Assembly: GCA_963922235.1 (NCBI GenBank)
Contig: CAWUIJ010000070.1
Location: 1-14,271 of the forward strand
Direction: 5' to 3'
DNA: 14,271 nucleotides
Source: Parvularcula sp963922235
Lineage (GTDB): Bacteria; Pseudomonadota; Alphaproteobacteria; Caulobacterales; Parvularculaceae
In this document: piece by piece, positions 5,817 to 13,643 of the stretch
How positions within the stretch are numbered: position 1 is the first letter of the stretch
Layout: every line of letters begins with the position of its first letter
Position numbers and translations under genes: made by a program
The notes under the pieces: generated by a model
The model's input: only the letters and a program-made list of their open reading frames with translations
Told to the model about the DNA's origin: nothing
The model's database searches: none

Positions 5817-7160
5817 ATGCGCTATCTTCCGCTAACGGACACTGACAGAGCTGAGATGCTTCAAACCATTGGTGTCCAGAACATCGATGAGCTTTTTTCC
5901 GACGTCCCTAAGGACGCGCTCAACCCCTCGCTCAATTTGCCTGACCATAAAGGCGAATTCGAGGTCGAGAGGCATCTCTCGACGCTGGCAAAGAAGAACC
6001 ACGCGGCTGGCGATGGGCCTTTCTTCGCAGGGGCGGGCGCCTACCGCCACCATGTCCCGGCTACGGTCGATCATATCATTCAGCGCTCTGAATTTCTGAC
6101 GGCTTACACGCCGTATCAGCCGGAAATCGCGCAAGGCACGCTCCAATACCTTTTTGAGTTCCAGACCCAGGTCGCGGAGCTCACCGGCATGGAGGTCGCC
6201 AACGCTTCCATGTATGACGGCTCGACTGCAACGGCCGAAGCCGCGCTCATGGCGCGCCGGATCACCAAACGGAAAAAGGTGGTCATGGCTGGCGGACTTC
6301 ATCCGCACTACGCCGATGTGGTCCGGACGAATGAAGAGCTGATCGGTGATACAGTGATCCAAGCTCCCGCGACACCAGGGGCGGGCGCTGTAATGGACCT
6401 CATCGATGATGAGACCTCGTGCGTGATTGTGCAAAGCCCTGATGTCTTCGGTTTCTTGCGGGATATCCAGGACCTTTCGGCGAAGACCCAAGCGCACGGC
6501 GCTTTGCTTGTGGCAGTGGTGACCGAAGCGACCGCTTTTGGCCTCTTGAAATCGCCGGGCAGTCAGGGTGCTGATATTGTCGTGGCCGAGGGCCAGGCGA
6601 TCGGTAACGCGCTCAACTTTGGTGGGCCTTACCTCGGCCTCTTCGCCGCGCGGCAGAAACACATCCGCTTCATGCCGGGACGCCTCTGCGGTGAAACGGT
6701 GGATGCGGACGGCAAGCGTGGATTTGTGCTGACGCTCTCAACCCGTGAGCAGCATATCCGCCGGGACAAGGCGACATCGAACATCTGCACCAATTCTGGC
6801 CTGTGCGCGCTGGCGTTCACGGTGCACATGTCGCTGCTTGGAGGCAAAGGTCTGCGCGAGGTTGCTGTCCTGAGCCACGAAAACGCGGTGAAGGCCGCCG
6901 ATGCGCTCCAAGCCATCGATGGCGTCGAGGTCCTCAACGAGGCTTTCTACAACGAGTTCACCATCCGCCTGCCGAAAAATGCAGGCGATGTGGTCGATCA
7001 GCTCGCAGAACAAGGGATCATCGCCGGGGTTCCTGGAACCCGGCTGTGGCCCGGCAGCACTGAGCACGAAAATCTACTAATCATCGCCAGCACAGAGCTG
7101 ACAACAGATGACGATATCAGCGCCCTAGCGTCCGCTCTGCGGTCAGCGATTGCCGGTTGA
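5817..7160 (+). CDS. gcvPA: Glycine dehydrogenase (decarboxylating) subunit 1, GcvPA
   Basis: A 447-residue protein equal to the N-terminal half of the P protein. With GcvPB it forms the PLP-dependent decarboxylase that transfers an aminomethyl group from glycine to lipoyl-GcvH. Landmarks: MRYLPLTDTDRAEML at the N-terminus; FFAGAGAYRHHVPATVDHII (about 69-88); YTPYQPEIAQGTLQYLFEFQ (about 96-115); ELTGMEVANASMYDGSTATA (about 121-140); and the late FGGPYLGLFA and PGRLCGETVD blocks, then RREQHIRR-like STREQHIRRDKATSNICTN. Start ATG 5817 is preceded by AAGAAAGG at 5800-5807, nine bases away; nearby ATG 5809 is out of frame. Length matches two-subunit enzymes; single-chain GcvP is about 950 residues. 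Gap to gcvPB is 13 bases. Confidence 0.96.
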   Translation: MRYLPLTDTDRAEMLQTIGVQNIDELFSDVPKDALNPSLNLPDHKGEFEVERHLSTLAKKNHAAGDGPFFAGAGAYRHHVPATVDHIIQRSEFLTAYTPYQPEIAQGTLQYLFEFQTQVAELTGMEVANASMYDGSTATAEAALMARRITKRKKVVMAGGLHPHYADVVRTNEELIGDTVIQAPATPGAGAVMDLIDDETSCVIVQSPDVFGFLRDIQDLSAKTQAHGALLVAVVTEATAFGLLKSPGSQGADIVVAEGQAIGNALNFGGPYLGLFAARQKHIRFMPGRLCGETVDADGKRGFVLTLSTREQHIRRDKATSNICTNSGLCALAFTVHMSLLGGKGLREVAVLSHENAVKAADALQAIDGVEVLNEAFYNEFTIRLPKNAGDVVDQLAEQGIIAGVPGTRLWPGSTEHENLLIIASTELTTDDDISALASALRSAIAG

Positions 7161-7173
7161 GGGGGATCTTCCG

Positions 7174-8691
7174 ATGACAAACGAAACCTTCACCGGGCAC
7201 AAAGCGCTTGAGCTCCAAGTTCCTCTTCTTTTCGAGGAAGGGAGCTATGAGAAGTCAGGCGTCGACCTGCCACAGCCTTCCGGCGTCACGAGCCGCCTGG
7301 GTGGTCACGAGGCCATCGACGCGCCTGCGCTTCCAGCGTTCTCTGAACCTGGCGCTATGCGGCACTTCGTACGGCTAAGCCAGAAGAACTACGCGATCGA
7401 TATGGGGATCTTCCCCCTTGGTTCGTGTACGATGAAACACAACCCGCGTCTGAACGAGCGGATGGCACGGCTTCCCGGCTTTGCTGATCTTCATCCGCTG
7501 CAGCCCGACAACACGACCCAAGGGGCGCTTGCTCTGATCGCGGAGCTTCAAAATTGGCTCTGTGAAATGACCGGCATGCCGGCTGTTGCGATGAGCCCTA
7601 AGGCGGGCGCCCATGGCGAGCTTTGCGGCATGATGGCCATTCGTGCAGCAATCGTTGCTCGCGGCGAAGAAGAGACCCGGAAGCGGGTTCTGGTTCCTGA
7701 ATCTGCCCACGGCACGAACCCAGCAACAGCTGCACAGTGCGGCTTCTCAGTGGACAAACTTCCAGCAACCGACGATGGCCGTGTCGACCTTGAGGCGATG
7801 AAGGCCAAGCTCGGTCCGGACGTGGCCGCAATCATGGTCACCAATCCCAACACCTGCGGCCTGTTCGAGCGGGATATCCGCGCGATGGCGGATGCTGTCC
7901 ACGAAGCAGGCGGGTACTTCTATTGCGACGGCGCGAACTTCAACGCGATCGTGGGCAAGGCTCGTCCCGGCGATCTTGGCGTCGATGCCATGCATATCAA
8001 TCTGCACAAGACCTTTTCCACGCCCCATGGCGGCGGCGGTCCGGGTTCAGGGCCAACGGTTTTGTCCGAAGCCCTGAAGCCCTTCGCGCCGCTCCCAGCC
8101 GTCGTAAAATCAGACGATGGCTACACGATCCATGAGACAGCCGACGGTGAGCTCGCGCAGACCTTCGGTCGGATGACGGTGTTCCACGGGCAGATGGGCA
8201 TGTTCGTCCGGGCCCTCAGCTATATGCTGAGCCACGGCGCCGATGGCCTTCGCAAAGTGGGCGAGGACTCGGTTCTCAACGCGAACTATGTCCGTGTGCG
8301 TCTCGCTGAAGAGATGACCCAGGGCTATGAAGGCACCTGTATGCACGAAGCGCTCTTCTCTGATGCGTTTCTCAAAGAAAGCGGTGTGGGAACGATCGAC
8401 TTTGCCAAGGCGATGATCGACGAGGGTTTTCATCCGATGACGATGTATTTCCCACTGGTTGTTTCGGGCGCGATGCTGATTGAGCCAACCGAGTGCGAAT
8501 CGAAAGCCTCACTCGATGAGTTCTGCGACGCATTGCTTGGGCTCGCTCGTGCAGCGAAATCTGGCGAGAAAGAGCGGTTCGAGCAGGCACCGCGGTTCGC
8601 CCCAAGACGCCGTCTTGATGAGACAAAGGCCGCGAGAAAGCCGGTGCTGCGTTGGACACCGCAAAGCCCTGAGGCGATGGCCGCTGAATAA
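7174..8691 (+). CDS. gcvPB: Glycine dehydrogenase (decarboxylating) subunit 2, GcvPB
   Basis: A 505-residue protein equal to the C-terminal, PLP-binding half of the P protein. The cofactor lysine is Lys279 within INLHKTFSTPHGGGGPGSGP; other blocks are NYAIDMGIFPLGSCTMKHNP near residues 70-89, the ELCGMMAIRAA helix, SAHGTNPATAA, TNPNTCGLFE, and the C-terminal FHPMTMYFPLVV. Together with GcvPA it catalyses glycine decarboxylation and loads GcvH. I place the start at ATG 7174, preceded by a GAGGGGGA Shine-Dalgarno at 7159-7166; an upstream in-frame TTG at 7150 would overlap gcvPA and lacks its own site. It is the last gene of the riboswitch-controlled operon and converges on a small lipoprotein gene six bases beyond its stop. 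Confidence 0.96.
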   Translation: MTNETFTGHKALELQVPLLFEEGSYEKSGVDLPQPSGVTSRLGGHEAIDAPALPAFSEPGAMRHFVRLSQKNYAIDMGIFPLGSCTMKHNPRLNERMARLPGFADLHPLQPDNTTQGALALIAELQNWLCEMTGMPAVAMSPKAGAHGELCGMMAIRAAIVARGEEETRKRVLVPESAHGTNPATAAQCGFSVDKLPATDDGRVDLEAMKAKLGPDVAAIMVTNPNTCGLFERDIRAMADAVHEAGGYFYCDGANFNAIVGKARPGDLGVDAMHINLHKTFSTPHGGGGPGSGPTVLSEALKPFAPLPAVVKSDDGYTIHETADGELAQTFGRMTVFHGQMGMFVRALSYMLSHGADGLRKVGEDSVLNANYVRVRLAEEMTQGYEGTCMHEALFSDAFLKESGVGTIDFAKAMIDEGFHPMTMYFPLVVSGAMLIEPTECESKASLDEFCDALLGLARAAKSGEKERFEQAPRFAPRRRLDETKAARKPVLRWTPQSPEAMAAE

Positions 8692-8697
8692 CCGGGC

Positions 8698-8988
8698 TTA
8701 GAAGGGTTCCGTCAGGAGCCCTTCATTCCCTGGCTCCACCCCTGTCAGCCCTTGCGGCTGGCAATCGCTATAGCCAGCGCGCCATCCCGCCGCGTAGCTT
8801 TCGTCGTCTTTGTAAAGTGCAGCATCGCGATAAACGCTCGTGTCAAACTTCGCCTGACGCGCGGTCGCCGTCCGGCACCCGTCAGACAACCCTTGCGTGT
8901 AATAGGGCCCTTCGACGATTGCAGGATCGATGCCGATGCTGGTACACGCTGTCAGGAGGCACGCGAAACTGAGGAGGACAAAACGCAT
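8698..8988 (-). CDS. Small predicted lipoprotein, unknown function
   Basis: A 96-residue protein with a clear lipoprotein signal: MRFVLLSFACLLTACTS, lipobox LTAC with Cys15 as the lipidated residue. The mature part holds two similar units: Y30-TQG-LSDGC38 and Y65-AAG-WRAGYSDC76, each a Tyr-x-x-Gly followed by a cysteine. A C38-C76 disulfide is plausible in the periplasm (inference). I do not know a function. I start it at ATG 8988, preceded by a CGGAG site seven bases upstream; the longer in-frame extension to 9231 would bury the signal peptide and is rich in residues typical of non-coding translation. It converges on gcvPB. Probably anchored to the outer membrane since residue +2 is Thr, not Asp. 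Confidence 0.78.
   Translation of the reverse strand: MRFVLLSFACLLTACTSIGIDPAIVEGPYYTQGLSDGCRTATARQAKFDTSVYRDAALYKDDESYAAGWRAGYSDCQPQGLTGVEPGNEGLLTEPF
8701..8724. terminator. Strong hairpin between convergent gcvPB and lipoprotein gene, possible bidirectional terminator
   Basis: GAAGGGTTCC (8701-8710) pairs with GGAGCCCTTC (8715-8724) over a GTCA loop, a 10-bp stem with one G-T wobble. It sits just past the gcvPB stop and inside the last codons of the minus-strand lipoprotein gene. Neither side has a real T-run, so Rho-independent activity is uncertain; it could instead block 3' exonucleases or be attenuated termination. Confidence 0.45.
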
Positions 8989-9175
8989 GGGGGATCTCCG
9001 AAGCTTCTTTGACATTAGAGACACTAGCGATTGGGCGCCAGAACAGTTTCGATGCATTCGTAAATGGGATTCGCAGTCATCAACGGTTGACGTGAGCGCC
9101 GCTTCTGCCTCTTTTTGAGGTGGGTAGGCGGCGAAGCGTTCTGTTTGGCTGCAGGTTTTGTCCGAAGGCGGTGTG

Positions 9176-9685
9176 ATGCGAAGCTTGTTGTCGATTTCTG
9201 GACGCCGCTTCGGTCTGGCCGTTGCGCTCACTCTGCTTTGGCTTCTGCTTTCAGGTTATTGGAACCACGCGACCCTGGTCGGGTTTGGCGCATTCAGTGT
9301 GGCTCTGGCTGTTTGGCTCGCCGATCGCGCCGAGGTCGTCGACAACGAAGGCGTCCCGACCAGCATCTTCCCGCGAATCATCACCTACACACTCTGGCTT
9401 TTGCTCGAGATCGGAAAAGCCAATGTCCAGGTCGCGCGCGAGGTGCTTCGGCGCGAGATCAAGCTCTCGCCGAAACTCGTCCGCATACCCGCTGATCAAC
9501 CCAGCGATCTGACGCGGACCATCTTTGGCAATTCGATCACGCTCACGCCGGGAACCGTCACCGTGGATGTCCGCGAAGACAGCATGCTGGTGCACGCCCT
9601 GACCGAAGATCTCGCTGACGAAGAAGGCCTTGCTGAAATGGGCGCACGCGTCACAGCACTCGAAGCGAAGGGGAGGGCGAGCTGA
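9176..9685 (+). CDS. mnhE: Mrp-type Na+/H+ antiporter subunit E
   Basis: A 169-residue inner-membrane protein of the MnhE/MrpE (MbhA) family, an accessory subunit of the multisubunit cation/proton antiporter. It has two N-terminal hydrophobic segments (about 11-28 and 31-49), a third near 66-80, then a cytoplasmic tail with the family signature NSITLTPGTVTVDV (119-132). Length matches the family. I chose ATG 9176, with GAAGG at 9164-9168 seven bases upstream; a TTG at 9158 is also in frame but less likely. It is the first gene of the operon; 187 bases separate it from the divergent lipoprotein gene, where a promoter must lie, though I see no convincing -35/-10 pair. Its stop overlaps the mnhF start by one base. 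Confidence 0.93.
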   Translation: MRSLLSISGRRFGLAVALTLLWLLLSGYWNHATLVGFGAFSVALAVWLADRAEVVDNEGVPTSIFPRIITYTLWLLLEIGKANVQVAREVLRREIKLSPKLVRIPADQPSDLTRTIFGNSITLTPGTVTVDVREDSMLVHALTEDLADEEGLAEMGARVTALEAKGRAS

Positions 9686-9987
9686 TGTTTGTCGCGGCCA
9701 CCATCGCTATTGTTGTTGCCATGGCGCTCATGCTCGTCCGCGCCATTTCAGGGCCGACGGTTTATGACCGTGTTCTGAGCGTCAACAGCTTCGGAACCAA
9801 AACCGTGTTGTTGTTGGCGGTTTTAGGCTTTCTGATGGGGCGGCCTGATTTTCTTGATATTGCTCTACTTTACGCGCTGATCAATTTCGTTGGGACGATC
9901 GCGATCCTCAAGTTCTTCCGGTACCGTGAGCTCGATGGGCCCATGCTCGACCAGGACCCCCTCGCAACGGAGGAGCAGCAAGGATGA
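9685..9987 (+). CDS. mnhF: Mrp-type Na+/H+ antiporter subunit F
   Basis: A 100-residue membrane protein of the MnhF/MrpF (MbhB) family with three hydrophobic segments (about 2-19, 38-52 and 57-76). The signature ISGPTVYDRVLSVNSFGTKT (21-40) is typical of the family, as are DFLDIALLYALINFVGTIAI in the last segments and a short charged tail. It is a small structural subunit of the antiporter with no known catalytic residue. It starts with one-base overlap on mnhE (TGATG) after a GGGAGGG site, and its own stop overlaps the mnhG start by four bases, so the proteins are probably made together. Confidence 0.93.
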   Translation: MFVAATIAIVVAMALMLVRAISGPTVYDRVLSVNSFGTKTVLLLAVLGFLMGRPDFLDIALLYALINFVGTIAILKFFRYRELDGPMLDQDPLATEEQQG

Positions 9988-10364
9988 GCCAGGTTCTCGA
10001 TATCCTTTCCTGGATTTTGCTCGTGGCTGGCGGCGTTTTCACAGTCATCGGAGCGCTTGGCGTCTTGCGGTTTCCAGACTTTTACACGCGCATCCATGCG
10101 GCCGGCGTGACAGATACGCTGGGTGCTGATCTCATCTTGCTGGGTCTTCTTCTTCAGGCGCCTGGCTTTATGGTGGCGATTAAGATCGTCATGATCCTTT
10201 CGCTCTTCTTGCTGACGAGCCCGGTGGCGACCCATTCCATCGCGCACGCAGCTTATGCAGGGCGCGAGGCGCCTCTGACGGGGAAACTTCTTCTCCGGCA
10301 AAATGTGCCTCTGCCTGTAGACCGCCTAGAGGAAGACGAAGTGGTGAGGGAGCAAGACGCATGA
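9984..10364 (+). CDS. mnhG: Mrp-type Na+/H+ antiporter subunit G
   Basis: A 126-residue MnhG/MrpG (MbhC) protein with three membrane segments (about 7-27, 46-58 and 62-80). The family signature LGVLRFPDFYTRIHAAGVTD (25-44) followed by TLGADLILLGL (45-55) is intact, and SPVATHSIAHAAY (79-91) matches the usual end of the third segment. A charged C-terminal tail of about 35 residues extends into the cytoplasm. It is a small subunit of the antiporter complex. Start ATG 9984 overlaps mnhF by four bases; its stop overlaps the next start (10361) by four bases. Confidence 0.93.
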   Translation: MSQVLDILSWILLVAGGVFTVIGALGVLRFPDFYTRIHAAGVTDTLGADLILLGLLLQAPGFMVAIKIVMILSLFLLTSPVATHSIAHAAYAGREAPLTGKLLLRQNVPLPVDRLEEDEVVREQDA

Positions 10365-10987
10365 TGATACTCGCTGATGCTCCGGTGGATGCCGTCTATC
10401 ACACCCCGGCCACTGCTTCTGTTTTGGCTGAGATTGCGATCCTGACGCTTTTGGCGGCGTGCGCGATCGCCATGATCCGTATGCGCCAATTGTTTGGCGT
10501 GGCCATGCTGTCTGGGATCTACTCCCTTTTGTCAGCTGCCTTTTTCGTTGCTCTCGACGCTGTCGATGTGGCCTTTACCGAAGCCGCGGTAGGCGCGGGT
10601 ATCTCCACGGTTCTGGTGCTTTCAGGCATTGCCATGACATCGAAGCGGGAGAAGCGCGTGACCCAGCGACGCCCCTGGGTGCCGCTCTTCGTCACCGGTA
10701 TCACCGGCGCCGCCTTGGTCTACGCCACAGTCGATATGCCCGCCTTTGGCGACCCGAATGCTCCGGCCAATGCCTATGTCGGCCGAGAGTACCTCGTTCA
10801 AACCCCGGCCGATGTGGAAGTGCCCAACATCGTAACAGCGGTTCTCGCGAGCTATCGAGGGTTCGACACAATGGGCGAGACGGTGGTTGTGTTTACGGCG
10901 GGCCTGGCCTGCATTCTGCTCTTAGGCTCGGCTGCGATCCGCGGCGGCGGAGGCGACGGCCGCAACCATGATGAGGAGGAGGGCTGA
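10361..10987 (+). CDS. Stand-alone MrpA C-terminal module (DUF4040/MbhD plus MbhE-like)
   Basis: A 208-residue membrane protein equal to the C-terminal part of MrpA rather than a full MrpA (about 800 residues). The first half is MbhD/DUF4040-like: helices about 21-38, 44-65 and 75-92, with DVAFTEAAVGAGIST (69-83), where Glu74 is the conserved acidic residue thought to be on the ion pathway. The second half is MbhE-like: a helix about 107-122, then NIVTAVLASYRGFDTMGE (156-173) and a last helix about 174-193. In archaeal Mbh complexes MbhD and MbhE are two proteins; here they are fused. Annotation pipelines often call such proteins DUF4040 or MnhB. Start ATG 10361 overlaps mnhG by four bases; an in-frame second ATG at 10364 is possible. 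Tail is acidic. Confidence 0.87.
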   Translation: MMILADAPVDAVYHTPATASVLAEIAILTLLAACAIAMIRMRQLFGVAMLSGIYSLLSAAFFVALDAVDVAFTEAAVGAGISTVLVLSGIAMTSKREKRVTQRRPWVPLFVTGITGAALVYATVDMPAFGDPNAPANAYVGREYLVQTPADVEVPNIVTAVLASYRGFDTMGETVVVFTAGLACILLLGSAAIRGGGGDGRNHDEEEG

Positions 10988-11427
10988 TGGGTCACTTAAT
11001 CCTCAGGGTGACGATCAAGACCTTGTTCGCACCGATCATCATTTTCGCGCTCTATGTTCAGTTCCACGGCGACTACGGCCCAGGCGGCGGGTTTCAGGCC
11101 GGCGTCATCCTGGCCGCAGCCTTCGTTCTTTATGCCCTCGGCTTTGGGCTGAAGCAGTGCCACCGGGTGATCCCACCGAGTTGGTTACCAATCGGCATGG
11201 CGCTCGGTGTGCTGATTTATGCCGGGACTGGTGTCTACACGATGCTGCTGGGCGGCAACTTCCTGGATTATGACGTGATCCAGCCGGACAGCCATCATCA
11301 TGCTGGCCAGCATATCGGGATTATAGCGGTGGAGCTCGGTGTCGGCCTCGCCGTGGCGACGACCATGTTGCAGATCTACTATGCCTTCGCGGGGCGCGAG
11401 CCCGAACCATCGGATGATGCCTGGTAA
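10987..11427 (+). CDS. mnhB: Mrp-type Na+/H+ antiporter subunit B
   Basis: A 146-residue MnhB/MrpB (MbhF) membrane protein with four predicted membrane segments (about 6-26, 36-54, 67-88 and 109-133). The hallmark HGDYGPGGGFQAGVI (27-41) is present, as is a histidine cluster before the last helix, HHHAGQHIGIIAVELGVG (103-120). Length is usual. In Mbh structures this subunit lies beside the D/E module, matching the gene order here. Its start overlaps the previous stop by one base, and its stop (TAA at 11425-11427) overlaps the mnhC start by one base. Confidence 0.93.
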   Translation: MGHLILRVTIKTLFAPIIIFALYVQFHGDYGPGGGFQAGVILAAAFVLYALGFGLKQCHRVIPPSWLPIGMALGVLIYAGTGVYTMLLGGNFLDYDVIQPDSHHHAGQHIGIIAVELGVGLAVATTMLQIYYAFAGREPEPSDDAW

Positions 11428-12134
11428 TGCTCGAATTCGCTCTCGAACGCTACAACTATTGGATCGTCATCGCTCTGATGATGATCGGCCTCTATATCGT
11501 GTTTTCGCGAGGGAACCTGGTGAAGACGCTGATCGGTTTGAACCTGTTTCAAACATCCGTGTTCATCTTTTATATCACCGTGGGTAAGGTCGTCGGCGGC
11601 ACAGCTCCCATCTTGGTGGGTGGCCATAGTGAAGGTGGCCACGGCGATGACCATAGCGGCGGGCATGGCGACGAACATGGGGCTTCGCATGGCGAGACGC
11701 ATCATGAAGCAGCCCTCAGCGCCGAAGATGCGGTGGCAGCGGCCCAAGGTGACTTGGTCAACGAGCTCTCCTCCGAAACCGCGGGCGGAGGCAGTTTGAC
11801 CGGCCACGAGAGCCTGCACACCAACCCGGACGGGACTGCAGGCAACTCGCTTTTCACCGGATCAGCAGGTGAGGACATCCCCGACCTCATCACGCGCAGC
11901 GGCGCGGCCGAGGTTCCCCATACAGAGGGACACGGCGCAGAGGTTGCCCTTGATACGCTCTACTCCAACCCACTTCCCCATGTTTTGATCCTGACAGCGA
12001 TCGTCGTCGGTGTCGCCACCACAGCGGTCGGTCTCTCCCTCGCAGTGCGCATTCGGGAGGCCTACGGAACGGTGGAAGAGGACGATTTGGAAGCCATCGA
12101 CAACAAGACCGTGCTCGCGGAGGCGACAGCGTAG
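11427..12134 (+). CDS. mnhC: Mrp-type Na+/H+ antiporter subunit C with large His-rich insertion
   Basis: A NuoK/MrpC (MbhG)-like membrane protein of 235 residues, twice the usual 110-125. Helix 1 (about 10-27) and helix 2 (about 33-52) match the family (GLYIVFSRGNLVKTLIGLNL at 21-40), and helix 3 (about 186-206) is introduced by the expected NPLPHVLILTAIVVG (181-195; the usual PLPQ reads PLPH). Between helices 2 and 3 sits an insertion of about 110 residues. Its first part has His at 67, 72, 76, 80, 84, 88, 92 and 93 in Gly/Asp/Glu surroundings; the rest is acidic and low in complexity. By NuoK topology this loop faces the periplasm, so metal or proton binding is conceivable (inference). The frame is intact throughout, so this is not an assembly error in reading frame. 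mnhD follows with no gap. Confidence 0.92.
   Translation: MLEFALERYNYWIVIALMMIGLYIVFSRGNLVKTLIGLNLFQTSVFIFYITVGKVVGGTAPILVGGHSEGGHGDDHSGGHGDEHGASHGETHHEAALSAEDAVAAAQGDLVNELSSETAGGGSLTGHESLHTNPDGTAGNSLFTGSAGEDIPDLITRSGAAEVPHTEGHGAEVALDTLYSNPLPHVLILTAIVVGVATTAVGLSLAVRIREAYGTVEEDDLEAIDNKTVLAEATA
11640..11705 (+). repeat. Tetrapeptide His repeat (H-x-x-x) in mnhC
   Basis: Codons 72-93 encode histidines at 72, 76, 80, 84, 88 and 92 (plus 93), mostly as HG followed by acidic or small residues: HGDD, HSGG, HGDE, HGAS, HGET, HH. At DNA level the units are related but not identical 12-mers, so this looks like an old expansion kept by selection or drift rather than a fresh slippage tract. Confidence 0.8.
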
Positions 12135-13643
12135 ATGCTTATCGACGACCTCCCCGTTCTCCCGGTCCTGTTGCCGTTGATCGCAGCGCCCATTTGCCTG
12201 CTCTTACCCAACAATCGCCTGCCTGGGATCTTTGCCTCTTTCGTCTCAGGCCTGGCCGCCATCCTTTCGGCCATGCTCCTGGCTCAGGTCGCTGGCAGCG
12301 GCCCTGCAGATTACGACCTGGGCGGATGGGCAGCGCCCCTCGGGATTGTTTATCGCGTGGACATGGTCGGCGCCCTGGTGATGACCTTGGTCGCCTCTAT
12401 GGCAGCCGTCACTTTGCCCTATGCCATCAAGAGCATCGAGCAAGAGATCACGAAGTCCCAGACCAGCGCGTTCTTCGCGACGTTCCTGATCTGCTTTTCG
12501 GGCCTGATTGGCGTGGTTGCGACGGGCGATGCCTTCAACGTCTTCGTGTTCCTCGAGATCAGTTCGCTCTCGACCTATACGTTGGTGGCGATGGGCGCGA
12601 AGCGGGACCGCCGGGCGCTGACGGCAGCTTTCACCTATCTCGTGCTCGGCACGATTGGCGCGACGTTCTTCGTCATTGGCCTGGGGCTTCTGTACCAAGC
12701 GACGGGTACGCTGAACATGCTCGATATCCATGAGCAGCTTGTGGGCCAAGACAACCGGGTCATTCGTGCAGCCTTTGCCTTCATCTTCACAGGCTTTGCG
12801 CTCAAGCTCGCGATGTTCCCGCTGCATCAATGGCTGCCGAACGCTTACACCTTTGCTCCGTCTTCGGTCACAGCGTTTCTGGCATCGACCGCGACCAAGG
12901 TCGCCATCTATTCCATGCTGCGGTTCCTTTTCACCGTGTTCGGTTTTCAGTTCGGCTTCATGGATGTCGCGTTCGCGTTCTTCCTTGTGCTCGGGATGCT
13001 CGGCATGTTCGTGGGCAGCCTGATCGCTGTCTTCCGGGACAATGTGAAGATGATCTTCGCTTATTCGTCCGTCGCGCAGATTGGCTACATGCTGCTCGCG
13101 CTCAGCTTCGCGACACCTGAAGGCGTTGCTGCCGCACTGGTCTATATCGTGAACCATGCGGTGACCAAAGCTGCGCTCTTCATGGCCATCGGCGCGGTTG
13201 TCTATTCGATCGGCTCACCGCGCATTTCCGCATTTAGGGGCCTCGCCAAACGGATGCCCGTCACAGCCGGTGCCTTGATCGTTGGTGGCTTAGCATTGGT
13301 CGGTGTGCCCATGACCGCAGGCTTTATCTCCAAATGGCTGCTGATCCGGGCGGCGTTCGAAGCCACCTTGCCGATCTCCAGCTTGTTCCTGGTGCTGTTC
13401 ATTGTCTCCACCACACTACTAGCGGTGGCCTATGTTGGTCGTTTGGTGTGGGAGATGACGCTCCAGGAACCCGAAGGGCAGGTGGAGGTGAAGCCTGTTC
13501 CGATGAGTATGATGATCCCCATGCTGCTCGTGACGTTTTTGACCTTCTATCTCGGCGTCAACGCTGATGGCCTCGTCAATCTGGCAGAGGCAGCAGCGCA
13601 GGAGCTCCTCAATACCGGGCTCGGAACAGGGGGGGCGTTCTGA
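12135..13643 (+). CDS. mnhD: Mrp-type Na+/H+ antiporter subunit D (NuoM/NuoN-like)
   Basis: A 502-residue polytopic membrane protein, about 14 helices, of the proton-translocating NuoL/M/N family (MrpD, MbhH). Functional residues of the family are visible: Glu141 in helix 5 (FNVFVFLEISSLSTYTLVAM), Lys224 in FALKLAMFPLHQWLPNAYTF (221-240) with His231, Lys255, Lys305 in RDNVKMIFAYSSVAQIGYM (301-319), His341/Lys345 in VNHAVTKAALF (339-349), and Lys400 in helix 12. With the A-like module it forms the ion-pumping core. Start ATG 12135 directly abuts the mnhC stop, with a GCGGAGG site upstream. Its stop overlaps the start of a second D-like gene by one base. Confidence 0.95.
   Translation: MLIDDLPVLPVLLPLIAAPICLLLPNNRLPGIFASFVSGLAAILSAMLLAQVAGSGPADYDLGGWAAPLGIVYRVDMVGALVMTLVASMAAVTLPYAIKSIEQEITKSQTSAFFATFLICFSGLIGVVATGDAFNVFVFLEISSLSTYTLVAMGAKRDRRALTAAFTYLVLGTIGATFFVIGLGLLYQATGTLNMLDIHEQLVGQDNRVIRAAFAFIFTGFALKLAMFPLHQWLPNAYTFAPSSVTAFLASTATKVAIYSMLRFLFTVFGFQFGFMDVAFAFFLVLGMLGMFVGSLIAVFRDNVKMIFAYSSVAQIGYMLLALSFATPEGVAAALVYIVNHAVTKAALFMAIGAVVYSIGSPRISAFRGLAKRMPVTAGALIVGGLALVGVPMTAGFISKWLLIRAAFEATLPISSLFLVLFIVSTTLLAVAYVGRLVWEMTLQEPEGQVEVKPVPMSMMIPMLLVTFLTFYLGVNADGLVNLAEAAAQELLNTGLGTGGAF

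Noticed and set aside
5832..6662. 276-codon open frame on the minus strand opposite gcvPA
   Set aside because: Antisense to a clear GcvPA; Arg/His-rich composition without domain features.
9087..9115. TTGACG at 9087-9092 as the mnh operon promoter
   Set aside because: The -10 position is a T-rich but poor match; not enough to call.
8989..9231. 81-codon N-terminal extension of the lipoprotein gene
   Set aside because: It would bury an otherwise perfect signal peptide and lipobox; the ATG at 8988 has its own ribosome binding site.
11640..11705. Simple tandem DNA repeat or sequencing artefact in mnhC
   Set aside because: Units differ in sequence while the His spacing and reading frame are kept, so it looks like real coding sequence.
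12246..13157. 303-codon open frame on the minus strand opposite mnhD
   Set aside because: It mirrors a strongly recognised NuoM/N-like gene, is full of charged residues with no family resemblance, and arises from GC-rich codon structure.
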